Positions 1 to 4,629 of a DNA stretch of 20,422 bases are shown one piece after another. The notes under the pieces were generated by a model. The model had not been told where the DNA came from. It was given only the letters and a program-made list of their open reading frames with translations, and ran no database searches. Both the position numbers and the translations under genes were made by a program. Within the stretch, counting starts at the first letter, position 1; each line of letters opens with the position of its first letter. This stretch comes from a virus: the IMG/VR virus record IMGVR_UViG_3300008217_000125, positions 1 to 20,422 of that record; one strand, written 5' to 3'.

Positions 1-4
1 ATTT

Positions 5-88
5 TCATTTTGGTAAAAATAATCCCATGATTAAACAGGCCATAACAATAATAATAATTTCTTTATTTTCTATGATTAAGCTAGTCAT
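5..88 (-). CDS. 27-aa predicted membrane mini-protein
   Basis: Short reading frame starting at an ATG that overlaps the TGA of the upstream gene (ATGA at 85-88) and ending in TGA at 5-7. The product is 27 residues with a polar N-terminus followed by a hydrophobic stretch rich in Ile, Val, Met and Leu (about residues 10-25), long enough for one membrane span. I do not recognise it. Support comes from the tight translational coupling to the 57-aa gene, the same arrangement used elsewhere in this minus-strand cluster, and from the hydrophobic profile. It could still be a chance frame because it is so short. Confidence 0.4.
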   Translation of the reverse strand: MTSLIIENKEIIIIVMACLIMGLFLPK

Positions 89-258
89 TTTGCATCCTTG
101 CTATCTTGACTAGCTTTTTTAATTTCTTTTTTTAAATAGAGTAAATCATTTGGATCATTAAGATTAACCAAATCATGAATAACATTTACTATCCATTTGT
201 GATAATCATTGCCTAGCCAGTATTTTATTTCTTGTTTTGTTATAGATTTAGTTGTCAT
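85..258 (-). CDS. 57-aa hypothetical protein of the minus-strand cluster
   Basis: Frame of 57 codons from ATG at 258 to TGA at 85-87. It lies 3 bases beyond the stop of the 58-aa gene, with GAGG (267-270 on the plus strand reads cctc) as ribosome binding site. The product is soluble-looking and charged, Lys/Asp-rich, with an aromatic patch (KYWLGNDYHKW, residues 12-22) and a helical Lys-rich tail. No family is recognised. Its start box is part of a 23-base repeat shared with the next upstream gene. The coupling at both ends and the good ribosome binding site make it a credible gene of unknown function. Confidence 0.6.
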   Translation of the reverse strand: MTTKSITKQEIKYWLGNDYHKWIVNVIHDLVNLNDPNDLLYLKKEIKKASQDSKDAK

Positions 259-274
259 TTTTTAAACCTCTTTT
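252..274. repeat. Start-junction repeat, copy 1 (23 bases)
   Basis: The 23 bases at 252-274 are identical to 432-454, offset by 180 bases. In minus-strand sense the unit reads AAAAGAGGTTTAAAAAATG followed by ACAA: a Shine-Dalgarno sequence, the end of one gene and the start of the next. In this copy the upstream gene ends GAG GTT TAA. Confidence 0.8.
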
Positions 275-438
275 ATTGTTCCATCTGGAATTAAAGCCTC
301 ACATCCTATTTCTTTTAAATAAAAATTATAGGTTGACCAGATATGCGGAGAACCTACAGTTTTAATAAAATGTAAAAGTTCTTTTCTTTTTTTTTCAGTT
401 TTTATTTTATCTTTCTTATTTTTTTCTTTATTTGTCAT
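262..438 (-). CDS. 58-aa hypothetical basic protein
   Basis: Frame of 58 codons from ATG at 438, overlapping the TGA of the 62-aa gene (ATGA at 435-438), to TAA at 262-264. The N-terminal 20 residues are almost entirely Lys, Glu, Asn and Asp. The rest (from about residue 21, LLHFIKTVGSPHIWSTYNFY) looks like a small folded or helical domain. I do not recognise it. The stop sits inside the ribosome binding region of the next gene (GAGGTTTAA then AAATG), so translation of the two is probably coupled. Confidence 0.6.
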   Translation of the reverse strand: MTNKEKNKKDKIKTEKKRKELLHFIKTVGSPHIWSTYNFYLKEIGCEALIPDGTIKEV

Positions 439-454
439 TTTTTAAACCTCTTTT
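432..454. repeat. Start-junction repeat, copy 2 (23 bases)
   Basis: Identical to 252-274, but the upstream gene is read in a different frame here (AAG AGG TTT AAA AAA TGA) and overlaps the downstream ATG. The same DNA is therefore used in two coding frames, which suggests that the translation-initiation element rather than the encoded peptide is what is conserved or duplicated. Confidence 0.8.
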
Positions 455-623
455 GCCATTGCTCTTGTTCTGCTAGTCTTGTGGTCAAATCTGGCTTTGA
501 TTTAATTTTATCCAATAGCCAGAAAACAACCACAAGAAAGCCGACAAATATTAATGCTTTCATCATTTCTTCTGTGAAGATATGCCAAAAATTAGGGTCT
601 TTAAAATGTTCTAGTAAAGTCAT
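435..623 (-). CDS. 62-aa single-span membrane protein
   Basis: Starts at ATG 623, overlapping the stop of the 151-aa gene (ATGA at 620-623), and ends with TGA overlapping the next start. Residues 22-38 (KALIFVGFLVVVFWLLD) form one clear transmembrane segment. The N-terminal part is amphipathic, and the tail after it is charged (Lys, Arg, Gln), so the C-terminus is probably cytoplasmic. A single-span protein of this size could be a holin-like or spanin-like component or a membrane-acting early protein, but nothing in the sequence decides this, and no endolysin is next to it. Function unknown. Confidence 0.7.
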   Translation of the reverse strand: MTLLEHFKDPNFWHIFTEEMMKALIFVGFLVVVFWLLDKIKSKPDLTTRLAEQEQWQKRFKK

Positions 624-1075
624 TTTTCTAGCCCTATTTTAGTTGCACCCTCTAATCTTCTTGATTTTTCTTCTTCGCTTAATGTATTCCAATCATTAGG
701 AAAATTTATTCCCTCAACTTTGTCAAAAAATTTCTTTTGATATTTATTCTTAGTTTTAATATCATTTTGACACATTAAGCCAAACACAGCAGAAACCATT
801 GAAACCGATTTCATAAAATTTGGTTCTGGTTTATGTTGTTTTACAAGCTGATTAAATTCCTCTCTTTTTAATCTGCTTTTTTTGTTTCCTCCATCTATCC
901 AAGTTAAATGACGACCTGTCGTCACACTCCATTGATTTTCAGAAACTTTTAACACTCCATCTATTTCAAAAGCAACTGGAGTAGTATAAGAATAATAAAC
1001 CTTTAAATTTGGTTTTTCTTGCTTATAGTATAAATTCCTAGTTGTTCTTAAATATACTTTTTTATTATCTACCAT
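620..1075 (-). CDS. 151-aa phage protein of unknown function
   Basis: I place the start at the ATG at 1075 rather than at the in-frame ATG 30 bases upstream, because a strong GGAGG (cctcc, 1085-1089) lies 9 bases before it and would otherwise be inside the gene. Residues about 20-60 contain a pattern of the form Y-x-T-P-V-A-F-x-x-x-G-V-L, then W-S-V-T-T-G-R-H-L. I associate this from memory with a widespread uncharacterised phage domain, without a firm name. The C-terminal half is Lys-rich and helical. It is the largest gene of the minus cluster and has its own upstream gap with two CTATTGACA boxes. Confidence 0.75.
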   Translation of the reverse strand: MVDNKKVYLRTTRNLYYKQEKPNLKVYYSYTTPVAFEIDGVLKVSENQWSVTTGRHLTWIDGGNKKSRLKREEFNQLVKQHKPEPNFMKSVSMVSAVFGLMCQNDIKTKNKYQKKFFDKVEGINFPNDWNTLSEEEKSRRLEGATKIGLEK

Positions 1076-1093
1076 TTTATTTACCTCCATTAT

Positions 1094-1127
1094 TGTCAAT
1101 AGCATTAACTCTTATTCTTGTCAATAG
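1094..1127 (-). promoter_or_regulatory. Paired CTATTGACA boxes upstream of the 151-aa gene
   Basis: On the minus strand, CTATTGACA occurs at 1127-1119 and again at 1102-1094, 25 bases apart. Each contains a perfect sigma70-type -35 hexamer TTGACA. From the upstream copy, 17 bases lead to TATTGA (1101-1096), a poor -10 that is itself part of the second copy. The second copy sits only 18 bases before the start codon of the downstream gene. Position in a true intergenic gap, repetition and the -35 match support a promoter or operator; the weak -10 leaves the exact role open. Confidence 0.45.
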
Positions 1128-1131
1128 CTAA

Positions 1132-1296
1132 TTATATTTGTTTTTCTATACTTGGGATCATTAAGCAAAACTTAATAATGAAAAATACAAACATTGAGAT
1201 CCCTAGCCAAAAACTTAAATGTATTGCTATGATTAGGCCTAAAAATGCTCCTGCAAAATGCAGGGCAAAATATACTGCGTAAAATAGTTCTTTCAT
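1132..1296 (-). CDS. 54-aa two-span membrane protein
   Basis: The start is set at ATG 1296 (MKELFYAVYF) because GAGG lies just upstream at the end of the preceding gene (GAGGTTAAAATG). The longer frame beginning at 1332 would run deep into that gene. The product is very hydrophobic, with two probable membrane spans (about residues 5-27 and 30-48) and a charged end (IEKQI). The short two-helix layout resembles small holins in size, but small phage membrane proteins of other kinds look the same. Function unknown. It follows the 68-aa gene with one base between stop and start. Confidence 0.65.
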   Translation of the reverse strand: MKELFYAVYFALHFAGAFLGLIIAIHLSFWLGISMFVFFIIKFCLMIPSIEKQI

Positions 1297-1297
1297 T

Positions 1298-1504
1298 TTA
1301 ACCTCTAATTGTTTGTGTATAAAAATCAGCATTTAAATTTTCTAAAGCTGATTGGCTTGTTTCAAAATCTAAACCTTCAATAAAAGATTTAAACTCATTA
1401 GATGAATTGCTAATAATGTCTTGATTGTCAGCAACCCATAGCTCTTGATCGTAGCAATCCATTTTAAGAATTTTACTTTCAAGCTTTTTTTCATTTTTAA
1501 CCAT
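1298..1504 (-). CDS. 68-aa hypothetical acidic protein, first gene of minus cluster
   Basis: Starts at ATG 1504 with AAAGG about 8 bases upstream and ends in TAA at 1298-1300, one base before the next ATG. The product is hydrophilic and acidic, with many Asn, Ser, Asp and Glu after a Lys-rich first 14 residues. It has no membrane segment and no recognisable motif. It is the promoter-proximal gene of the minus-strand cluster, immediately downstream of the divergent control region with the CTATTGACA repeats. Function unknown; an early host-interaction protein would fit the position, but that is only a guess. Confidence 0.65.
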   Translation of the reverse strand: MVKNEKKLESKILKMDCYDQELWVADNQDIISNSSNEFKSFIEGLDFETSQSALENLNADFYTQTIRG

Positions 1505-1555
1505 ATTTTTAACCTTTCATTTGTTTAAATGTTAATATATAAATAAACATAGCTA

Positions 1556-1588
1556 ACAATAATCCTGTCAATAGGATTTGTCAATAGC
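1556..1588 (-). promoter_or_regulatory. Probable promoter/operator for the minus cluster
   Basis: Two CTATTGACA boxes lie 13 bases apart on the minus strand, with TTGACA at 1584-1579 and at 1571-1566. From the first, exactly 17 bases lead to TATTGT (1561-1556), a 4-of-6 match to the -10 consensus, giving a plausible sigma70 promoter firing towards the 68-aa gene. The second TTGACA is enclosed by a perfect inverted repeat, AATCCT-GTCAAT-AGGATT on the plus strand (1561-1578), which overlaps the promoter and could be an operator. Confidence 0.5.
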
Positions 1589-1604
1589 AATAATAATATA
1601 TTTA

Positions 1605-2021
1605 ATGAGTAATACAACCAAACTAAAACCAGACGTTTTAAGCTCTATTTTTGAAGAATTAGCAAAAGGAGAGCAAAGTATAAAAGCTATATTAAAAGAT
1701 AGAAACATAACTTATGAAGCATTAAGAAAGTTATTAAACAAAAAGCCTAAAATTAGGGAAGAATACGATTTAGCAGTACAAGACGGAATAAGTCTGGCCC
1801 TTGATACGGCTGTTTTTAGAATAAAAGAAACAATAGAAGATTTAAAAAATCATCCTAATCAAAGGAGTAGTCTGGCCATATCTAACCTAGAAAAAGAAAT
1901 AAACAGCATGATTAAGTACAGAAGTTCAGCACTTTTAAGCAAGTATCAGCCTAAAAGTAGTCTAAAATTAGGCAATATTAATGATAATAAACCCCTTTTA
2001 GTTAAGTGGTTAAGCAAGTAA
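1605..2021 (+). CDS. terS: Probable terminase small subunit
   Basis: A 138-aa protein that by position and fold pattern is the likely small terminase, the DNA-recognition partner of the large terminase that starts packaging. I start it at ATG 1605 (MSNTTKLKPD); the longer frame from 1578 would run over the promoter repeats. Residues about 17-60 read as a helix-turn-helix module: a helix with EELAKGEQSIKAIL, then DRNITYEALRKLL, then KIREEYDLAV, as in many phage small terminases. The middle is a long helix suited to oligomer formation, and the C-terminus is basic. No Shine-Dalgarno is visible before the start. The assignment rests on pattern and synteny, not on a unique motif. Confidence 0.6.
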   Translation: MSNTTKLKPDVLSSIFEELAKGEQSIKAILKDRNITYEALRKLLNKKPKIREEYDLAVQDGISLALDTAVFRIKETIEDLKNHPNQRSSLAISNLEKEINSMIKYRSSALLSKYQPKSSLKLGNINDNKPLLVKWLSK

Positions 2022-2071
2022 AACATATTAAAAGATTAATAATATCAATGCTTTTAGTTTGTTTCTGCCCT

Positions 2072-2110
2072 ACCTTTGTAAACAAAGGTTGTGCTACAAC
2101 CTATATAGGT
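2072..2110. repeat. Chain of three overlapping palindromes
   Basis: Three perfect inverted repeats share their ends: ACCTTTGTAAACAAAGGT (2072-2089, 8-bp arms with 2 central bases), AGGTTGTGCTACAACCT (2086-2102, 7-bp arms with a 3-base loop) and ACCTATATAGGT (2099-2110, a perfect 12-bp palindrome). The shared blocks alternate ACCT, AGGT, ACCT, AGGT. As RNA, the middle hairpin excludes the two outer ones, so the element could switch between two folds. Confidence 0.9.
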
Positions 2111-2132
2111 AGATAAAAGAAAAAAAATAAAC

Positions 2133-2158
2133 TTAAACTAGAACCATGTTCAGTTTAG
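2133..2158 (+). other. Bulged hairpin in the leader
   Basis: Positions 2134-2144 pair with 2148-2157: TAAACT, a bulged A at 2140, then GAAC, against GTTCAGTTTA, with a three-base loop CAT. This gives ten Watson-Crick pairs, plus a T-G pair at 2133/2158. No T-run follows, so it is not a classical terminator. It lies 22 bases after the palindrome chain. Confidence 0.6.
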
Positions 2159-2168
2159 GTTCATATTA

Positions 2169-2261
2169 TTAGCGTAAAAAGTAGTACCGATAAATAAAGA
2201 TTATCAAACCTAATAGTAATGAACTGAAAAAACCAAAAGGTACGCCGTCAAATAAAGCCAT
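2169..2261 (-). CDS. Possible 30-aa membrane mini-protein
   Basis: A complete frame on the minus strand from ATG 2261 to TAA 2169-2171. After a short polar start (MALFDGVPFGFF), residues about 10-23 are a hydrophobic segment (SSLLLGLIIFIY), followed by a short tail with two arginines (RYYFLR), as expected for a small single-span protein with a positive inside end. There is no good Shine-Dalgarno before the start (GCGGTGGT). It lies antisense to the late-operon leader, so it may be a chance frame. I list it because this phage carries several genuine mini membrane proteins. Confidence 0.25.
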   Translation of the reverse strand: MALFDGVPFGFFSSLLLGLIIFIYRYYFLR

Positions 2262-2299
2262 ACCACCGCAGGAAATTGGCGTACGTAATAGACGTTATT

Positions 2300-2305
2300 A
2301 GGAGG
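2300..2305 (+). promoter_or_regulatory. Strong Shine-Dalgarno (AGGAGG) far from its start
   Basis: AGGAGG at 2300-2305 is as strong as any ribosome binding site in the window, yet the next ATG in any useful frame is at 2331, 25 bases downstream. No ATG, GTG or TTG stands at the usual 5-10 base distance, and an in-frame TAA (2322-2324) rules out an upstream extension of the 2331 gene. The TAG at 2299-2301 overlapping it mirrors the TAG/AGGAGG junction at 19286-19292. Confidence 0.55.
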
Positions 2306-2330
2306 TAAACACAACCAACTTTAAAAAACC

Positions 2331-2534
2331 ATGTTTGAATTTTTAGACAACGGCCACATTTCGGCCATAGTTCTGATCTCAGAGAAAAACCAGTCTGTGA
2401 GTATTCATTTCTCAGGATTCGACAGCTATGAACAAGCCAAGAAGTTCAGTACGTTCATGGTGGAAGAACTAGGAATTAAAACCTACGATCAATTTAACTC
2501 CTTGCAAATCCCACCAAATACAACTATTCATTAG
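2331..2534 (+). CDS. 67-aa hypothetical protein
   Basis: First gene after the structured leader. ATG 2331 is the earliest possible start because of the in-frame stop at 2322-2324. The product has an alternating beta-like N-terminal half (HISAIVLISEKNQSVSIHF) followed by a helix (YEQAKKFSTFMVEELG) and a polar tail. This could be a compact alpha/beta fold, but no family is recognised. It ends one base before the ATG of the SET-domain gene, so the two are probably translated together. Function unknown. Confidence 0.65.
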   Translation: MFEFLDNGHISAIVLISEKNQSVSIHFSGFDSYEQAKKFSTFMVEELGIKTYDQFNSLQIPPNTTIH

Positions 2535-2535
2535 C

Positions 2536-2862
2536 ATGGCTAATTACAAGCCGTTGCCTTTTGGGCTAACGATTAAATCCAGCTCTATTCAAGGACTGGG
2601 GGTTTTTACTACAATTCCTATTAAACAAGGAACCAACTTGGGAATGTCTCATCTACAATTTGGTTCACAAATTATTCGTACACCGCTTGGTGGTTTTATT
2701 AATCATTCTGAAAAGTCTAACTGTGAAAAGGTGAAGCTACGCTTTACTAATGAAGATGATCCTAAATTACGCTATGATTTTAAGAAGTGGAATTTAATAA
2801 CAATTCAAGACATTAAACCTGAAGAAGAACTGACTATAGAATATGAATGGTATAAAGTATAA
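2536..2862 (+). CDS. SET-domain protein (putative protein lysine methyltransferase)
   Basis: A 108-aa protein that is essentially a bare SET domain. The visible family marks are the N-terminal GLGVFTTIPIKQG (residues 20-32, the G-x-G-v-f-a block that contacts S-adenosylmethionine), the NHS..NC block (residues 56-63, GGFINHSEKSNC, matching the R-F-x-N-H-S-C-x-P-N core) and the C-terminal IKPEEELTIEYEW (residues 93-105), whose tyrosine would be the catalytic one. SET enzymes transfer methyl groups to lysine in proteins. Length is close to the small viral SET enzymes and lacks pre- and post-SET zinc regions. The substrate is unknown; being between terS and terL, a virion or packaging protein, or a host protein, is possible. 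The NHS motif lacks the usual Cys right after Ser, so activity is unproven. Confidence 0.8.
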   Translation: MANYKPLPFGLTIKSSSIQGLGVFTTIPIKQGTNLGMSHLQFGSQIIRTPLGGFINHSEKSNCEKVKLRFTNEDDPKLRYDFKKWNLITIQDIKPEEELTIEYEWYKV

Positions 2863-2880
2863 TGGGGGGTTTTGTTTTAA

Positions 2881-4149
2881 ATGCCTGAAGTCGTTATTCC
2901 CTACAAGCCAAGGAAACTTCAAAAATTTTTGCACAATCAAATCCTTAAGCACCGATTTAATGTTATTATTGCACATAGGAGGTCTGGCAAAACGGTGTTG
3001 TGCATCAATCATCTGATTAGAGCCGCCCTGATTAATACGCAGCCAAATCCCAGGTACGCCTTTATCGCACCCACTTTTAAACAAGGCAAAAGTACGGCAT
3101 GGGACTATATTAAAAATTATTGCAGAAATATTCCTTATATAAAATTCAACGAATCAGAACTGAGGTGTGATTTTCCTAACGGTTCTAGGATTACTATACT
3201 AGGTGCCGAAAATGACCAAGCGTTAAGGGGTATCTTTTTAGATGGATGTGTCTTTGATGAAACCCAGAACATTAGTCCAGTCCTTTTCCCAGAAATTATC
3301 CGACCTTCTTTAGCTGATCGAAAAGGTTGGTGCATTTTTATCGGTACACCCAAAGGTCAGAATTATTTTTATAAACTTCACAAACAGGCTTTGGAGGAAG
3401 AAGATTGGTGGACAGGCACTTACAAAGCCTCCCAGACTAAAGTGCTTGATGATAAGGAATTGTCAGCCGCACAAAGGGTAATGTCGAAAGATTTGTACGA
3501 ACAGGAGTTTGAATGTTCATTTCAGGCAGCTATTACTGGCTCTTACTATGGAAAAATCATTGAGGAGCTTGAAAAATCTAATCGCATTACCGATGTTCCT
3601 TACGATGAAAATTTAAAAACTGAAACCTGGTGGGACTTGGGTCTTAAAGATTCTACTGCTATTTGGTTTGTTCAGCGTTTGCAAAGCCAACTAAGGATCA
3701 TAGACTACTATGAAAATTCTGGAGAAGGTCTGGATTTTTATGCTGACGTTCTGGATTCAAAACCTTATAAATATGATAGACATATAGCTCCGCATGATAT
3801 AAAAGTAAGAGAATTAGGAGCTTATGGTAAATCAAGGTTGGAAACAGCTTTGGAATTGGGTATATCATTTGATATAGCTCCGAAACTTTCAATCGAAGAT
3901 GGAATTGAAATGGTGCGGAAAACTCTACCCCAATGCTATTTCGACCAAAACAAAACTTATCAGGGAATTGAAGCGTTGAAGGCTTACCAAAAAAAATGGG
4001 ATGAAAGAAATCAGTGCTTCAAGAACCGACCAACGCATAACTTTGCTTCTCATCCATCTGACGCTTTTAGAACAGGGTGTACTTTTTTCGGAGGAAAAGT
4101 TAGCGACTGGAAAAAGAAAATTAAAGTTGATACAAGTTACGTAGTTTAA
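2881..4149 (+). CDS. terL: Terminase large subunit (packaging ATPase and nuclease)
   Basis: A 422-aa protein with the two-domain layout of phage packaging motors. ATPase domain: an adenine-binding region with RKLQKFLH near residues 11-18, Walker A at residues 31-38 (AHRRSGKT), Walker B at about 120-127 (LDGCVFDE, with the catalytic Glu) and the coupling motif GTPKG at 155-159. RNase H-like nuclease domain: acidic residues in WWDLG (D252), APHD (D306) and HPSDAFR (D394). It translocates DNA into the prohead through the portal and cuts it. The start is forced by a TAA directly before the ATG; a G6 run at 2864-2869 may serve as a weak ribosome binding site. Confidence 0.95.
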   Translation: MPEVVIPYKPRKLQKFLHNQILKHRFNVIIAHRRSGKTVLCINHLIRAALINTQPNPRYAFIAPTFKQGKSTAWDYIKNYCRNIPYIKFNESELRCDFPNGSRITILGAENDQALRGIFLDGCVFDETQNISPVLFPEIIRPSLADRKGWCIFIGTPKGQNYFYKLHKQALEEEDWWTGTYKASQTKVLDDKELSAAQRVMSKDLYEQEFECSFQAAITGSYYGKIIEELEKSNRITDVPYDENLKTETWWDLGLKDSTAIWFVQRLQSQLRIIDYYENSGEGLDFYADVLDSKPYKYDRHIAPHDIKVRELGAYGKSRLETALELGISFDIAPKLSIEDGIEMVRKTLPQCYFDQNKTYQGIEALKAYQKKWDERNQCFKNRPTHNFASHPSDAFRTGCTFFGGKVSDWKKKIKVDTSYVV

Positions 4150-4150
4150 T

Positions 4151-4160
4151 CATGGCAAAA
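4151..4160. repeat. Direct repeat flanking the XF1762-like gene, copy 1
   Basis: CATGGCAAAA at the start of the XF1762-like gene is identical to 4620-4629 at the start of the portal gene. Recombination between the two would remove the inserted gene and leave terL joined cleanly to the portal. Confidence 0.7.
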
Positions 4161-4619
4161 GATTTAAAAATTATACCACTATCATTAAAAGAAGCTAATG
4201 AATTTGTAATAAAATATCATCGTCATAACAAAAAATGTCAAGGCCATAAATTTAGTTTAGGAGCTGAATATAAAGGTAAATTAGTTGGTGTTGTAATTGT
4301 AGGCAGACCAGTTGCTAGAAAATTAGATAATAAATTAACTTTAGAAATAAATCGTAATTGTGTTTTGGAAGATGCTCCAAAAGGGACTTGTAGTTTTTTA
4401 TATGCAAAAGCTATGCAAGTGTGGCAAAGTATGGGTGGTAAAAAAATTATTACATATACTTTATCCACTGAAAGTGGATCAAGTTTAAAAGCTGTAAATT
4501 TTAATAAAGAAACAATGGTACAGATTTTTAAAAAAAATACTGGTTGGACAACAAGAGCCAATAGAATTTGGCAACAAGTTCAATCCATTCCCAGAATAAG
4601 ATGGGGAAAAGAATTATAA
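4152..4619 (+). CDS. XF1762-family protein (GNAT-like, function unknown)
   Basis: A 155-aa protein with the signature of the XF1762 family known from phages and mobile elements: HRHNKKCQGHKFSLGA (residues 23-38), VGVVIVGRPVARKLD (45-59), LEINRNCV (64-71), a Tyr-containing helix (LYAKAMQVW), then ITYTLSTESGSSLKAV (100-115) and GWTTR near the C-terminus. The fold is related to GNAT acetyltransferases, but no reaction has been assigned to it as far as I know. It is inserted between the large terminase and the portal, which are usually neighbours, has no visible Shine-Dalgarno, and looks more AT-rich than terL. The flanking repeat CATGGCAAAA marks it as a possible cargo gene. Confidence 0.8.
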   Translation: MAKDLKIIPLSLKEANEFVIKYHRHNKKCQGHKFSLGAEYKGKLVGVVIVGRPVARKLDNKLTLEINRNCVLEDAPKGTCSFLYAKAMQVWQSMGGKKIITYTLSTESGSSLKAVNFNKETMVQIFKKNTGWTTRANRIWQQVQSIPRIRWGKEL

Positions 4620-4629
4620 CATGGCAAAA
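4620..4629. repeat. Direct repeat flanking the XF1762-like gene, copy 2
   Basis: Second copy of CATGGCAAAA (first at 4151-4160), spanning the portal start codon. Ten bases at a start codon can recur by chance because many proteins here begin Met-Ala-Lys, so the significance is moderate. Confidence 0.7.

Larger units (their letters stand above)
2022..2330. other. 309-base structured leader between terS and the packaging genes
   Basis: No conventional gene is evident here. In order it holds: a 22-codon frame (2048-2116) that I do not trust, a chain of three overlapping palindromes (2072-2110), a bulged hairpin (2133-2158), a possible minus-strand membrane mini-ORF (2169-2261) lying opposite a stop-interrupted plus-strand frame (2146-2301), a 7-bp inverted repeat GTACGCC/GGCGTAC (2240-2246 and 2278-2284), and AGGAGG at 2300-2305. 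The density of inverted repeats suggests a regulatory leader, packaging signal or recombination site; which one is open. Confidence 0.6.

Noticed and set aside
2048-2116. A 22-codon plus-strand frame (MLLVCFC... ending in GCATTYIGR) that looks like a tiny lipoprotein
   Set aside because: It lies right across the three palindromes, has no Shine-Dalgarno, and the residues before the cysteine do not fit a proper lipobox. The DNA symmetry explains the stretch better.
2858-2863. Perfect TATAAT just before the large terminase gene
   Set aside because: No -35-like hexamer at 16-18 bases, and TATAAT arises from the end of the SET gene (AAA GTA TAA T). Chance occurrence is likely in this AT-rich DNA.
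2794-3353. Minus-strand frames of 96 and 72 codons opposite the large terminase
   Set aside because: They oppose the Walker A and Walker B coding regions of terL and have no signal of their own.
4238-4561. 107-codon minus-strand frame opposite the XF1762-like gene
   Set aside because: The sense strand encodes a recognisable family. The antisense frame is a shadow with no ribosome site or recognisable pattern.
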